A stretch of 35,782 nt of DNA from Phycisphaerales bacterium (GCA_028278245.1 JANQEQ010000143.1:1-35782), one strand, 5' to 3'. Positions 27,075 to 35,774 are shown, counted from the stretch's first letter. Translations and numbers: made by a program. Notes: a model not told the origin generated them from the sequence alone.

Positions 27075-29375
27075 ATGGCAAAGAAGAAACAAACGAAAAA
27101 ATCCACAACTGAAAAAATCTCACCACCGCAGATGACAATTCTGTCGGATCTCGCGGTAGAGGATAGCAATCGCAGTCATCATGAAACGGACCAGCTACAG
27201 CTTGGACAGCGCCTCGGGCCGACGTTCGATATCCTGCGACATAAAAACACCGACACGCCCATGGCGGTTGCGATCTCCGGCGACTGGGGTAGTGGAAAGA
27301 CCTCAGCAATGCGCTGGTTGCAATCCCGTCTGGAAACATGGAGTAAACAGAATAATCGAGATGATCACCCCGCAATACGAACTGTCTGGTTCGATCCCTG
27401 GAAATACCACAAACGCGATGATGTCTGGCGCGGACTCATCGCAGAAGTTATTCTTCACTGCTTTGATATCAAGAATCTCAAAGGTGAGAACGCAGTCAAG
27501 CGCGTGACTTCTGCTGTCAGAAAATTCGGTTCTCTGGGCAGGGGTTTTCTCAACGCACTGGAGAATATCACAGCCAATCTTGATCTGGCAGGAGTGGAAG
27601 TCGAAATAAAGGGAAAATTATTTCGTGATATCAACGATGAGTACCAGAAGGCTGCGCATCCTGAACGGATTTATCTCAACGAGTTTGAGGAAACCCTCAA
27701 ATCGTGGATCTATGATTTTATCCATGAGAAGAAAGAAAGGCTCATCATCTTCATTGATGATCTGGATCGCTGCCTGCCTGAAGTGACTCTCGAAGTCTTT
27801 GAAGCGCTCAAACTATACCTTGCGATCCCCAACCTCATCTTCGTGCTCGGCGTCGATCGCGATGTTGTCGATGCCGTGGTGAAGAAGCACTACTCCGAGC
27901 AGGGAGTCGATGAAATCAAGAGTGCTTCCTATCTCAACAAGATGTTCCAGGTTGAACTCTCCATCGCGCCCAGTCAGAAGCACGTTGAGGGATTCCTGGA
28001 TTATCAGATTGCCGAGTTGAACAGGCGCACTCGACCCGATGGTGATGAGAACGAAACACACGGCTATTGGGCGCGCATGTTCCCGGATGAAGAAGACGAA
28101 GCGAAAAATAGAAAAATCACTATCGAGGAAGCAATCAGGAAACTCTGCGAGCACAATCCGCGTGAAGTCAAGCGATTGCTCAATGGTGTTGTGCTCTGGG
28201 GTGATGCTGCTACACGATCTGTTGAACCTGATGATGTGAACTTTAAACTGAGGTTTGCCCAGGGTGGACAGGTCTTTCTTGTCTGGCAGATTCTCCAGTA
28301 TTGGTTCTTCGCTGACCGCAAAGTTGCCAATATGCTGCGCGATGAGAATGGACAGGACTTCTTCAAGCAGTGGTCGGAGATAACAAGGGAGAATCCGGAT
28401 GTGAATCCACCTGCGTTCAAAGGAGCGCCGGATGAATCCGACAGTTCCGAGAAGCGAACCAGACCCTTGATCGAGATGACCGAACAGAGCGAGGAAGAAA
28501 CGGATGCGGACGATAAAGAAGCTCGTCGACTGTATGGTGACTTCATCATACGATGGGTCATGATATTTGGACGCAAGGCTGTGAAGGACTTGCTTGGCCA
28601 TCGCGTCCTCCGCAACCTGATGATGATCCCGTTTGATGGCGATGTGGCGGGCCAGACTGCGGCGACCCCGAAGCAGCGCGATACGATAATTGCTTCTGAG
28701 AAGGGTAGCGAGAAGAAGACCCCGGCAGGTGCGATGCCCGACGTGATCAGGGAAGCGACAGCAAGGGAACTTGAAAAGCGACCGGAGGAGCTCTCACCCT
28801 TAGATTATACCAGCTTACAGAAACTCGATCTGGTCGGGTCATCCATTACGGACGGGGACATGTTCGCCCTGTCGGGTCTGACCAGTCTTCAGGAGCTTAA
28901 ACTTGGTGAAACGTCGGTGAGCGACATCAGCGCACTGTCGGGTCTGACCAGCCTTCAGACGCTTCATCTCGAAAGCACGCAGGTGAAAGACATCAACGCC
29001 CTGTCGGGTCTGACCAGCCTTCAGGATCTTCGCCTTCACTTGACGCAGGTGAAAGACATCAACGCCCTGTCGGGCCTGACCAGCATTCAGGTGCTAACGT
29101 TTTCCGGGACGCAGGTGAGTAACATCAGCGATCTGTCGGGTCTGACCAGACTTGAGATCCTTCACGCTAGCGGCACGCAGGTTAGTGATATCAGCGCCCT
29201 GTCGGGTCTGAACGGCCTTCAGTACATATGGCTCAATGACACGCAGGTGAGTGACATCAGCTCCCTGTCGGGTCTGATCAATCTTCAGTCCCTTGAACTC
29301 AAAAATACGCAGGTGAGTGAGAAGCAGAAAAAGGAACTGAGGAAAAAAATTCCTGGACTGAAGATTCACGATTGA
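27075..29375 (+). CDS. KAP-family P-loop NTPase fused to leucine-rich repeats
   Basis: The ATG at 27075 follows AAGGGG by 6-7 nt. The product has 766 residues. A Lys-rich tail leads into a KAP NTPase: Walker A GDWGSGKT (69-76), VWFDPWKYHKRDDVWRGLIAEV (about 108-129), Walker B LIIFIDDLDRC (223-233), IFVLGVDRDVVDAVV, and the NPREVKRLLNGVVLW segment. No clear membrane hairpin is present, unlike many KAP proteins. A charged linker (about 455-490) and a helical part precede about eight 22-residue leucine-rich repeats (about 575-766) of the form LTSLQxLxLxxTQVxDISALSG. KAP NTPases include phage-exclusion protein PifA. NTPase-plus-LRR resembles NLR sensors. A defence role is inferred. GC content matches the host better than the DUF262 islet. 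Confidence 0.87.
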   Translation: MAKKKQTKKSTTEKISPPQMTILSDLAVEDSNRSHHETDQLQLGQRLGPTFDILRHKNTDTPMAVAISGDWGSGKTSAMRWLQSRLETWSKQNNRDDHPAIRTVWFDPWKYHKRDDVWRGLIAEVILHCFDIKNLKGENAVKRVTSAVRKFGSLGRGFLNALENITANLDLAGVEVEIKGKLFRDINDEYQKAAHPERIYLNEFEETLKSWIYDFIHEKKERLIIFIDDLDRCLPEVTLEVFEALKLYLAIPNLIFVLGVDRDVVDAVVKKHYSEQGVDEIKSASYLNKMFQVELSIAPSQKHVEGFLDYQIAELNRRTRPDGDENETHGYWARMFPDEEDEAKNRKITIEEAIRKLCEHNPREVKRLLNGVVLWGDAATRSVEPDDVNFKLRFAQGGQVFLVWQILQYWFFADRKVANMLRDENGQDFFKQWSEITRENPDVNPPAFKGAPDESDSSEKRTRPLIEMTEQSEEETDADDKEARRLYGDFIIRWVMIFGRKAVKDLLGHRVLRNLMMIPFDGDVAGQTAATPKQRDTIIASEKGSEKKTPAGAMPDVIREATARELEKRPEELSPLDYTSLQKLDLVGSSITDGDMFALSGLTSLQELKLGETSVSDISALSGLTSLQTLHLESTQVKDINALSGLTSLQDLRLHLTQVKDINALSGLTSIQVLTFSGTQVSNISDLSGLTRLEILHASGTQVSDISALSGLNGLQYIWLNDTQVSDISSLSGLINLQSLELKNTQVSEKQKKELRKKIPGLKIHD
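28869..29330 (+). repeat. Seven 66-bp tandem units encoding the LRRs
   Basis: CTGTCGGG(T/C)CTGA begins at 28869, 28935, 29001, 29067, 29133, 29199 and 29265, exactly 66 bp (22 codons) apart. The ...SGLTSLQ part is nearly invariant at DNA level, while the following ten codons vary. The DNA identity suggests recent expansion or gene conversion. Confidence 0.92.
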
Positions 29376-29484
29376 GATGTGGAATTGTGCTGTGTGGGAG
29401 GTGTGCGATGAGTACCGTAAGGTAATGCGTTGCACCCCCCCTCAGTGAAATCCGCAGATTGTCACCACAAGCAACACAAAGATA

Positions 29485-29510
29485 CCCCGGCGAAGCCTCG
29501 CCGGGGCTTT
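29485..29510 (+). terminator. Probable terminator after the KAP-LRR gene
   Basis: CCCCGGCGA (29485-29493) pairs perfectly with TCGCCGGGG (29498-29506) around AGCC, followed by CTTTC. The stem is strong but the T run short. A C10 tract (29513-29522) follows, which is the reverse complement of the G-rich repeat word. Confidence 0.6.
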
Positions 29511-29636
29511 CACCCCCCCCCCACACCCAAACCTCCACGCCCAAATCCCCACGCCTTATCACACTACCCCCTCCACATACACGCGCTAGAATACGATGGA
29601 ATTATTCTCGTGTTCGTGTCTGTAAGGTGGACTGTC

Positions 29637-29933
29637 ATGCATGTGATTGCAGATTTATGTGTTGTACCAATCGGAGTTGGAGTATCAGTTTCAAAGTATG
29701 TGGCTGCCTGTGGGAAGATACTTGAGGAGACGAATCTCAAGACGCAGCTTCACGCCTACGGAACCAACATTGAAGGCGAGTGGGATGAGGTGTTTGCTGC
29801 GGTCAAGCGATGCCATGAAACGGTCCATGAGATGGGCGCGCCGCGGATCAGTACCACACTCAAGTTCGGCACGCGCAGCGATCGACACCAGACAATGAGC
29901 GATAAGATTGAGAGTGTGAAGGCAAAATCATAG
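29637..29933 (+). CDS. DUF77/MTH1187-type thiamine-binding-like protein
   Basis: The ATG at 29637 follows AAGGTGG by 7 nt. The upstream in-frame extension (from 29430) is Pro-rich repeat sequence and not real. The 98-residue product has the small ferredoxin-like fold family pattern: MHVIADLCVVPIGVGVSVSKYVAAC, then LKTQLHAYGTNIEGEWDEVFAAVKRCHETVHEMGAPRISTTLKFGTRSDR. The HAYGTNIEGEWDEV segment is diagnostic of the MTH1187/YqgV group, whose members bind thiamine or hydroxymethylpyrimidine-like ligands. No thiamine genes are nearby, so the physiological role is open. Confidence 0.85.
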   Translation: MHVIADLCVVPIGVGVSVSKYVAACGKILEETNLKTQLHAYGTNIEGEWDEVFAAVKRCHETVHEMGAPRISTTLKFGTRSDRHQTMSDKIESVKAKS

Positions 29934-30094
29934 CCGACGAGTTATCGCTCGTTCCCGCAATGTGATTTCAAGCCTTCCCGCTCAGGTGACTGGTGATTTC
30001 GGACGATACTTCAGGGTCGACATTCTTCCATCGCCATCGGTCGATGTGGTGGCGGTATGACCGGATTCGGATCTTGAGGAATAAGGAATCACTT

Positions 30095-30760
30095 ATGTTG
30101 CGCACGAAGTTTTTCGTTCTTTCCGCCACCCTCACAGTTGCGGGCCTGCTTGCCTTTGCCGGGTGTTCTGCGTCTTCTTCAACCGCCTGGCAGGGTGAAG
30201 CACCTACCAGTCAACCCAAGTATGAGCACCTCTGGAAACACCAGTATGTGTATTACCCGCATACACAGGTTTACTACGATCCGTACAACAAAACATGGTA
30301 CTGGAAGGACAATACCGATTGGCAGCACAGTGCCCAGCTCCCGGCGAAGTTCACGATCTTCGGCGATCGTCCCCAGATTGTGAGGATGCCGACCGATCTC
30401 TGGAATGAAACGCACTATGCCAAATCTCAATCGTGGCAGGATCAATACGATTACTCCACCTCAGAAACCGTTGCTTCTACTCAAACTCAGACTCAAACTT
30501 GGCGGGAATATTCAGAAAGTCAACCGCAACAGCAGTGGCAACAGTCTCAGCAACAGACCCAGCAACAGTCACAGGCGTACTCGCACGGCCTGTGCCTGCC
30601 AACGAATCGCAGTCTTTCTTTCACCGGGCAAAACATGACTGGCCGTTATGCGGTGACGAGTTTCCCAACACAGAACACCACGCGGTTAGCCCAATACCAG
30701 GTAAATCAAAGGACGCAAACAGCCTTAGTGGAAGCTCAATCAGACGCCCCCGAAAAATAA
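30095..30760 (+). CDS. Gln-rich lipoprotein
   Basis: The start at ATG 30095 has AAGGA about 9 nt upstream. A signal peptide ends in the lipobox LAFAGC, giving lipid-modified C24. The mature 198-residue protein has an aromatic domain (about 45-95), with two Tyr-rich YYPHTQVYYDPYNKTWYWKD-like strands followed by DWQHSAQLPAKFTI. This resembles the short repeat-like motif of small envelope lipoproteins in which a Tyr-rich strand precedes W-x-x-x-x-x-LP. Then comes a Gln-rich stretch (about 160-182) and a disordered tail. Function unknown. A good terminator follows. Confidence 0.8.
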   Translation: MLRTKFFVLSATLTVAGLLAFAGCSASSSTAWQGEAPTSQPKYEHLWKHQYVYYPHTQVYYDPYNKTWYWKDNTDWQHSAQLPAKFTIFGDRPQIVRMPTDLWNETHYAKSQSWQDQYDYSTSETVASTQTQTQTWREYSESQPQQQWQQSQQQTQQQSQAYSHGLCLPTNRSLSFTGQNMTGRYAVTSFPTQNTTRLAQYQVNQRTQTALVEAQSDAPEK

Positions 30761-30798
30761 ATCAATCCATTTGGAGGGGAGATGGAATAGGGATTTGG

Positions 30799-30835
30799 GA
30801 GTCGGCTACCCGCCGGCTCTCTTTTCCATTTTTAC
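30799..30835 (+). terminator. Intrinsic terminator of the lipoprotein gene
   Basis: GAGTCGGC (30799-30806) pairs with GCCGGCTC (30812-30819) with one G-U pair around TACCC. It is followed by TCTTTTCCATTTTT. It sits 39 nt past the stop, between convergent genes. Confidence 0.78.
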
Positions 30836-30849
30836 AGATTACTACTAAT

Positions 30850-32118
30850 TTACATGCCGGCTGAAAGTTGAAGCAGTTTCAAGATGAGAAGGCCTGCGTA
30901 GGTGCCCAGGACATATCCAGCCACGGCTAACAGAACACCCACGGGAGCCAGCGTCGGATGAAAAGCGCTGGCAACGATCGGCGCGCTGGCCGCTCCTCCG
31001 ATGTTGGCCTGTGAACCGACCGCAACGAAGAAGATCGGCGCACGAATGATCTTGGCGACAATCAGCAGGAAGAGGATGTGACATCCCATCCAGATAAAGC
31101 CCATCGCCACCAGAATGGGAGTATCGCCGATGGATTTAAAGTTCGCGTGTGCACCAATACTGGCAACGAGAATATAGAGCATCACCGATCCGATCTTCGA
31201 CGCACCCGCACCTTCCAGGCGTCGCGCCGGCGTAAAAGATAACACCACCCCGATCGTGGTGATCAAAATAAATTTCCACGTGGTGTCGGAGAGGATTGGG
31301 CGATGCTCGCCGTTTTCTTTGACCGTATAGACGCTCTCTTCCAATCCGCTTCCCAGCATGTAGCAGAACCAGGCGCCGACGAAGCCAAAGGTAGCGATGA
31401 TCATAAAATCGGTCATCGACGGGATTCGCAGTGTTTCCGCCTCGTAATCTGAAATGCGATGCTGCAGATCTTCGATAGCGCTGGTATCAGCTCCGGTCCA
31501 GCGGTCGATCCGTTTCTGTTGACCGGCTGCGTAGAGCAGCACACCCATCCAGATGTTGGCCACGAACACGTCCACGATGATCATCTTGTCGAACATGGCC
31601 TTGGGACACTCTGCGATATCCCCCAGCAGGACCATGTTGGCTGTTCCTCCGATCCAGCTCCCGGAGAGTGCAGTCATTCCCCGCCAGGTGTCGTCGATCG
31701 TCTCCGGAGGAAGAAAGGCTTTTGTTGCCAACAGGGCAATAGGAGCGCCAACTACGACCCCGGCCGTCCCTGCCAGGAGCATCACCACCGCTTTGGGACC
31801 CAATTTCAATATCCCCGGAACATCCAGTGCCAGGATGAGCAGGAGCAGGCTTGCCGGAAGCATATACGCCTTGATCCATGTATACAGCGGTGAGGTGTCG
31901 GGCAGAATCCCGAAGGTGGTCAATGTGGTCGGGATGAAATAGCAGAATACGAGCTTGGGGATGATGCTGAAGATCCGTTTGCCTATTTGGGTCTCCCCGA
32001 ACCAGAAAATTGCTGTCAGCACCATGAGCAGGACAGCCAATTGACCCATGGGGTGGGTCAAGGGGAATACTGAATTTTCTGTTTCCTGTGCGACTTGAGC
32101 AACGACGAGTGAGATCAT
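30850..32118 (-). CDS. DUF819-family (YjcL-like) integral membrane protein
   Basis: The product has 422 residues from ATG 32118, or 427 from ATG 32133. About ten or more membrane segments are visible. Family hallmarks are ALSGSWIGGTANMVLLGD in the first half and GSQANIGGAASAPIVASAF near the end, inverted-repeat motifs of the DUF819 group. A charged, likely cytoplasmic loop (about 205-240) separates the halves. Transport is likely from the two-fold arrangement, but no substrate is known to me. On the minus strand a TATGCT box lies 5 nt before ATG 32118, another possible leaderless start. Divergent from purF. Confidence 0.85.
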   Translation of the reverse strand: MISLVVAQVAQETENSVFPLTHPMGQLAVLLMVLTAIFWFGETQIGKRIFSIIPKLVFCYFIPTTLTTFGILPDTSPLYTWIKAYMLPASLLLLILALDVPGILKLGPKAVVMLLAGTAGVVVGAPIALLATKAFLPPETIDDTWRGMTALSGSWIGGTANMVLLGDIAECPKAMFDKMIIVDVFVANIWMGVLLYAAGQQKRIDRWTGADTSAIEDLQHRISDYEAETLRIPSMTDFMIIATFGFVGAWFCYMLGSGLEESVYTVKENGEHRPILSDTTWKFILITTIGVVLSFTPARRLEGAGASKIGSVMLYILVASIGAHANFKSIGDTPILVAMGFIWMGCHILFLLIVAKIIRAPIFFVAVGSQANIGGAASAPIVASAFHPTLAPVGVLLAVAGYVLGTYAGLLILKLLQLSAGM

Positions 32119-32233
32119 GCCAGAGCATACCATGCGAGACTGATTCTGATCTACCGGATTTGAGCTATTTCACTGAGACTATCCCGAGAGGAGTGTGATT
32201 ATCAAAGTTCGTGATGTTCTCGCTTGAAACCCA

Positions 32234-32262
32234 TTGCTCTGTTACGCCACTGCCCCTACCCT
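32234..32262 (+). promoter_or_regulatory. Candidate purF promoter
   Basis: TTGCTC (32234-32239) and TACCCT (32257-32262) are 17 nt apart, placing transcription start a few nt before the purF ATG (32273). No Shine-Dalgarno precedes the ATG. Boxes are imperfect. Confidence 0.35.
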
Positions 32263-32272
32263 TGCCATTCTC

Positions 32273-34192
32273 ATGAGCGATGACATTGGCCATGAGTGCG
32301 GACTGGCGGTAATCCGACTGCGGCAACCGCTCAACTACTACTGGGATCGCTACGGCGACCCATTCTGGGGCATGCGCAAACTCTTCCTGCTCATGCAGAA
32401 ACAGCACAACCGCGGGCAGGATGGTGCGGGACTGGCAATTGTCAAATTCAACACCAGGCCCGGCGAACGGTTCCTCCGGCGGATCCGGAACGATAAACAC
32501 AATGCCATTGAACGGCTCTTCGATAAAGTGCTGGCAAATACTGAACACCTCTACAAAGGGAAAACCTGGAAAGAACTGACCGAAGACGAACTCAAGCAGG
32601 AAAATGATTTCCTCGGCGAGGTGATGGTCGGCCACCTCCGCTATGGCACGTATTCAGGGCATGCAATCAAAAACTGCCACCCGTTGATCCGCAAGCACAA
32701 CGTCGCCAGTCGCAACCTGGCATTGGCGGGGAATTTCAACATGACCAATTCCCAGGAATTGTTTCAGCGGCTCGTGGAATTTGGGCTCAATCCCGTGGGC
32801 GATTCAGATACGCAGGTTATTCTCGAACGCATCAGTTACATCCTGGATCTGGAACATCGGCACCTCCAAACCACGATGGGGCCGGAATCGTTCCGTCAAT
32901 TGACAGGCACCGAACTCGCATCGGCAATTTCCGACGATCTCAACATTACCCGAGTCATGGAAAAAGCATCAGATGGATGGGACGGTGGATATGTCTTTGC
33001 GGGTCTGATCGGTAACGGTGATGCCTTTGTGTGCCGGGATCCCTCGGGGATCAGGCCCGGCTTTTTCCACACCAACGATGAGGTTGTCGCTGCCGCTTCT
33101 GAACGAGCCGCCCTGGCCAACGTGTTTGATGTACACCACGATCAGATAGAGCCGATTCAACCGGGACATGTCCTGGTCATCAAGCGCAGTGGGCAAATCG
33201 AACATCAGCAATTCACCGAACCGCTCGAACGTCGCCAATGCACATTCGAGCGCGTGTACTTCAGCCGAGGCAACGACCCGGATATTTATCGTGAACGAAA
33301 AACACTGGGGCACACTCTTGCTCCCCGTGTTTTCCGTGCCCTGGATCATGATGTGGACCATGCGGTGTTCAGTTTCATCCCCAATACCGGTGAGACAGCA
33401 TTTCTGGGACTGGTTGAAGAAATTCGGCATCTTGACAAGGCAAGGCAGATCGAATTGCTGCGCCCACGTATCGAATCGGGTGACGTTGACGTCAGAGATC
33501 TGGATGCAATTGTGCATCGGCAAATACGTGTCGAAAAAATTGCACACAAAGATCAGAGGCTGCGCACATTCATTACCCATGATCAGGCTCGACGTGATCT
33601 GGTCAGTCATATCTATGACATTACGAGGGGAATTGTGCAGCCGGACGACACGCTGGTCGTGCTTGATGATTCCATCGTGCGGGGAACAACTCTCAGAGAA
33701 TCCATCATCACGATCCTCAGCCAACTCAACCCGCGAAAGATTATGATTGTTTCATCAGCCCCACCGATCATGTACCCGGATTGTTACGGCATCGACATGA
33801 GTCAATTGGGACGCTTTATTGCCTTTGAAGCCGCAGTAACATTGCTTCGCGATCGTGACGAAGATAAGCTGCTGGATGAAGTTGAGGAGCTTTGCCTGCA
33901 GCAGGAGCATCTGCCACCGGAGAAAATAACAAATCACGTTCAGCAGATTTATTCACGTTTCACGCTGGACGAACTCTCTGACAAGATTGCGGAGCTGGTC
34001 CGCCCAACTTCCGTTCCGTGGACCGGTGAGATTCAGGTTATGTACCAGAGCGTGGAAGGATTGCAGCAGGCTATGCCCGCTCATACCGGCGACTGGTATT
34101 TCACCGGCCGCTACCCCACCCCCGGCGGCTATAAAGTGCTCAACACCGCATACCTGAACTGGCGACGTAATGAGGACGTGCGGTCGTACTGA
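32273..34192 (+). CDS. purF: Amidophosphoribosyltransferase, long form
   Basis: The protein has 639 residues from ATG 32273, against about 470-505 in classical PurF. An 8-residue propeptide (MSDDIGHE) precedes the Ntn nucleophile C9 in HECGLAVIRL, so autoprocessing is expected. QKQHNRGQDGAGLAIV, GHLRYGTYSGHAIKNCHP and NLALAGNFNMTN form the glutaminase domain. The phosphoribosyltransferase PRPP loop is VLDDSIVRGTT (463-473). Insertions around residues 60-100 and in the linker match the Bacteroides-type long clade. It makes phosphoribosylamine from PRPP and glutamine, the first purine step and the substrate supplier of PurD. Some long-clade members are only distantly related, so activity is inferred from intact motifs. 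Confidence 0.9.
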   Translation: MSDDIGHECGLAVIRLRQPLNYYWDRYGDPFWGMRKLFLLMQKQHNRGQDGAGLAIVKFNTRPGERFLRRIRNDKHNAIERLFDKVLANTEHLYKGKTWKELTEDELKQENDFLGEVMVGHLRYGTYSGHAIKNCHPLIRKHNVASRNLALAGNFNMTNSQELFQRLVEFGLNPVGDSDTQVILERISYILDLEHRHLQTTMGPESFRQLTGTELASAISDDLNITRVMEKASDGWDGGYVFAGLIGNGDAFVCRDPSGIRPGFFHTNDEVVAAASERAALANVFDVHHDQIEPIQPGHVLVIKRSGQIEHQQFTEPLERRQCTFERVYFSRGNDPDIYRERKTLGHTLAPRVFRALDHDVDHAVFSFIPNTGETAFLGLVEEIRHLDKARQIELLRPRIESGDVDVRDLDAIVHRQIRVEKIAHKDQRLRTFITHDQARRDLVSHIYDITRGIVQPDDTLVVLDDSIVRGTTLRESIITILSQLNPRKIMIVSSAPPIMYPDCYGIDMSQLGRFIAFEAAVTLLRDRDEDKLLDEVEELCLQQEHLPPEKITNHVQQIYSRFTLDELSDKIAELVRPTSVPWTGEIQVMYQSVEGLQQAMPAHTGDWYFTGRYPTPGGYKVLNTAYLNWRRNEDVRSY

Positions 34193-34283
34193 TAGACAGC
34201 ATTGACGTTGTTTAAGTCCACCGTTACGCTATTTGCCGTGGATTTTACATTGATTTAATGGACCTGTTTGGGGAATAACTCAC

Positions 34284-35546
34284 ATGCGAAAATATATGTT
34301 TTGCATCTTCGTCGTATTGGTATTGTTCTTATTACATCATCAAGTTGAGGCACAGAATGGAGATGATGGTGAAATAATTGTCATCATCCCGCTCAAGGGG
34401 CAAATTGGATTACTGCTGGGTGAAACGGAAAACGCAGCTAATAGTTTTGATGCACAACTTGTCGAGCAATGTTTAAAGAAAGCTGTACAAAGCAATGCTA
34501 CACGGTTGATACTTGTGATCGACAGTCACGGTGGCTACCTGGGGGAACGTGATCGAGTATATGAGGTCATCGAAAATTACCGCACTGAGGATCTTGAGAT
34601 TATTGTTTACGTGAAGGAAGCGCTTGGAGCGATGACGATGATCGCCCTGGGTTGCGATCAACTCTACGTCCACCCTACAGCCAGTATTGGGGCGGCTGCG
34701 GTTGATCGACCACATACCCATCGTTGGACACGGGCTGAGCTTGATGCCTTTGATAGTGCTGAAGCGGCTCATATTCGCAGCGCGCTCACCCATGCAGGAC
34801 GTCCACCTGAATTGGCAGATGCACTGGCCATACGCAATACAACCTTGTGGTGGAGTCAAGCAGATGGTTATTCCAATACTGGCGACGGGAGCGATGCCAT
34901 TCGTCTAACTGATGACAACATGGTGCTAACACTTACTGCTGATCAAATGTTACAGATGGAAATTGCTGATGGGTCTGCCGATTCGGCCGATGAGTTAGCC
35001 AAGAGACTCTTCGGTACGGTAAGCGAGGTAAAAGATATCAGTAGATTCGTAATTGATCGTGGCAAGAGAAGACGCACAATCTACCGTGATGTAGAAAAGG
35101 ATTATTTAACCTGCTTTGACTTGCTGGAAGAGATGAGAGATCACCTTGAAGAAATCGACGGTCATTTTGACGGCATCAAAAACCTTGAGCGCAGAATTCG
35201 TGATACTTCAAGTAGTAGTTTCAGGCAATCACTGGAAAATGATTTGGAGGATCGAAAATCTGACCGTGATGCCTGTATCAAAGACTTTCAAAGTTGCTCA
35301 AAAAAATTGAAAAGTTTTACCAACACGTTTAGCCGTATCAGCAAAAACAAGAGCGCTCCAATCAGTATTGATGAACTGGCTCTCTGCAGACTCCGTAAAC
35401 TTGAAGATGCAGTGATCACTCTCCGGCGTGAACCCAGACAAGACAATGTTGTTCGAGAGTATCTCAGGATCATTGAGAGGCTCATTGAATCCTGGGAAGA
35501 TTGTGAAACTCAAATCATCATCAGGTCATCGAAAGTGCGGCAATAA
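34284..35546 (+). CDS. Secreted ClpP/NfeD-like protein, predicted inactive protease
   Basis: The 420-residue product starts after GGGGAA. A signal peptide (residues 1-23, cut after VEA) precedes a ClpP-class domain (about 30-215): IIVIIPLKGQIG, TRLILVIDSHGG (D80-G84, oxyanion-type loop), and EIIVYVKEALGAMTMIALGCDQLYVHPTASIGAAAV. In NfeD/SppA relatives the nucleophile Ser lies in an A-x-SAG-like motif; here the matching position reads ALGAMT, with G115 in place of Ser. The C-terminal half (about 250-400) is highly charged and helical, probably coiled coil. No NfeD membrane or OB domain follows. It may be a scaffold or pseudo-enzyme in the periplasm. Confidence 0.7.
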   Translation: MRKYMFCIFVVLVLFLLHHQVEAQNGDDGEIIVIIPLKGQIGLLLGETENAANSFDAQLVEQCLKKAVQSNATRLILVIDSHGGYLGERDRVYEVIENYRTEDLEIIVYVKEALGAMTMIALGCDQLYVHPTASIGAAAVDRPHTHRWTRAELDAFDSAEAAHIRSALTHAGRPPELADALAIRNTTLWWSQADGYSNTGDGSDAIRLTDDNMVLTLTADQMLQMEIADGSADSADELAKRLFGTVSEVKDISRFVIDRGKRRRTIYRDVEKDYLTCFDLLEEMRDHLEEIDGHFDGIKNLERRIRDTSSSSFRQSLENDLEDRKSDRDACIKDFQSCSKKLKSFTNTFSRISKNKSAPISIDELALCRLRKLEDAVITLRREPRQDNVVREYLRIIERLIESWEDCETQIIIRSSKVRQ

Positions 35547-35700
35547 CACTCTCATATCTTTTTTTGCTTACGGAACACAACGAACTGGAACCACCACCGG
35601 CAATATGTTCGGGTAATGTTCGATGAAATACGATCATATTGAGTGGTAAAAGTGTAGTTCCCTTAATTACTCCTGTAGAAAGTCCGATTACCTCGATAGG

Positions 35701-35724
35701 CACATCCCGGCTGAGCCGGGTGTG
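35701..35724. repeat. Hairpin near the window end
   Basis: CCCGGC (35706-35711) pairs with GCCGGG (35715-35720) around TGA. Flanking CACA and TGTG extend the stem to 10 bp with one bulged T. No T run follows on either strand, so it may be an mRNA leader structure for the next gene. Confidence 0.5.
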
Positions 35725-35774
35725 GTACAGGAACTATGCGCAGCCACTGGCTTGCATGCCAGAGGAGATCTGAC

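Noticed and set aside
28869-29330. CRISPR-like array
   Set aside because: Regular 66-bp spacing is in frame and encodes leucine-rich repeats.
29430-29636. N-terminal extension of the DUF77 protein
   Set aside because: Pro/His-rich translation of a terminator and a C10 repeat; ATG 29637 has AAGGTGG upstream.
34216-34244. TCCAC/GTGGA hairpin followed by TTTT after purF
   Set aside because: Short stem with a bulge and a 13-nt loop; possible weak terminator but not firm enough to list.
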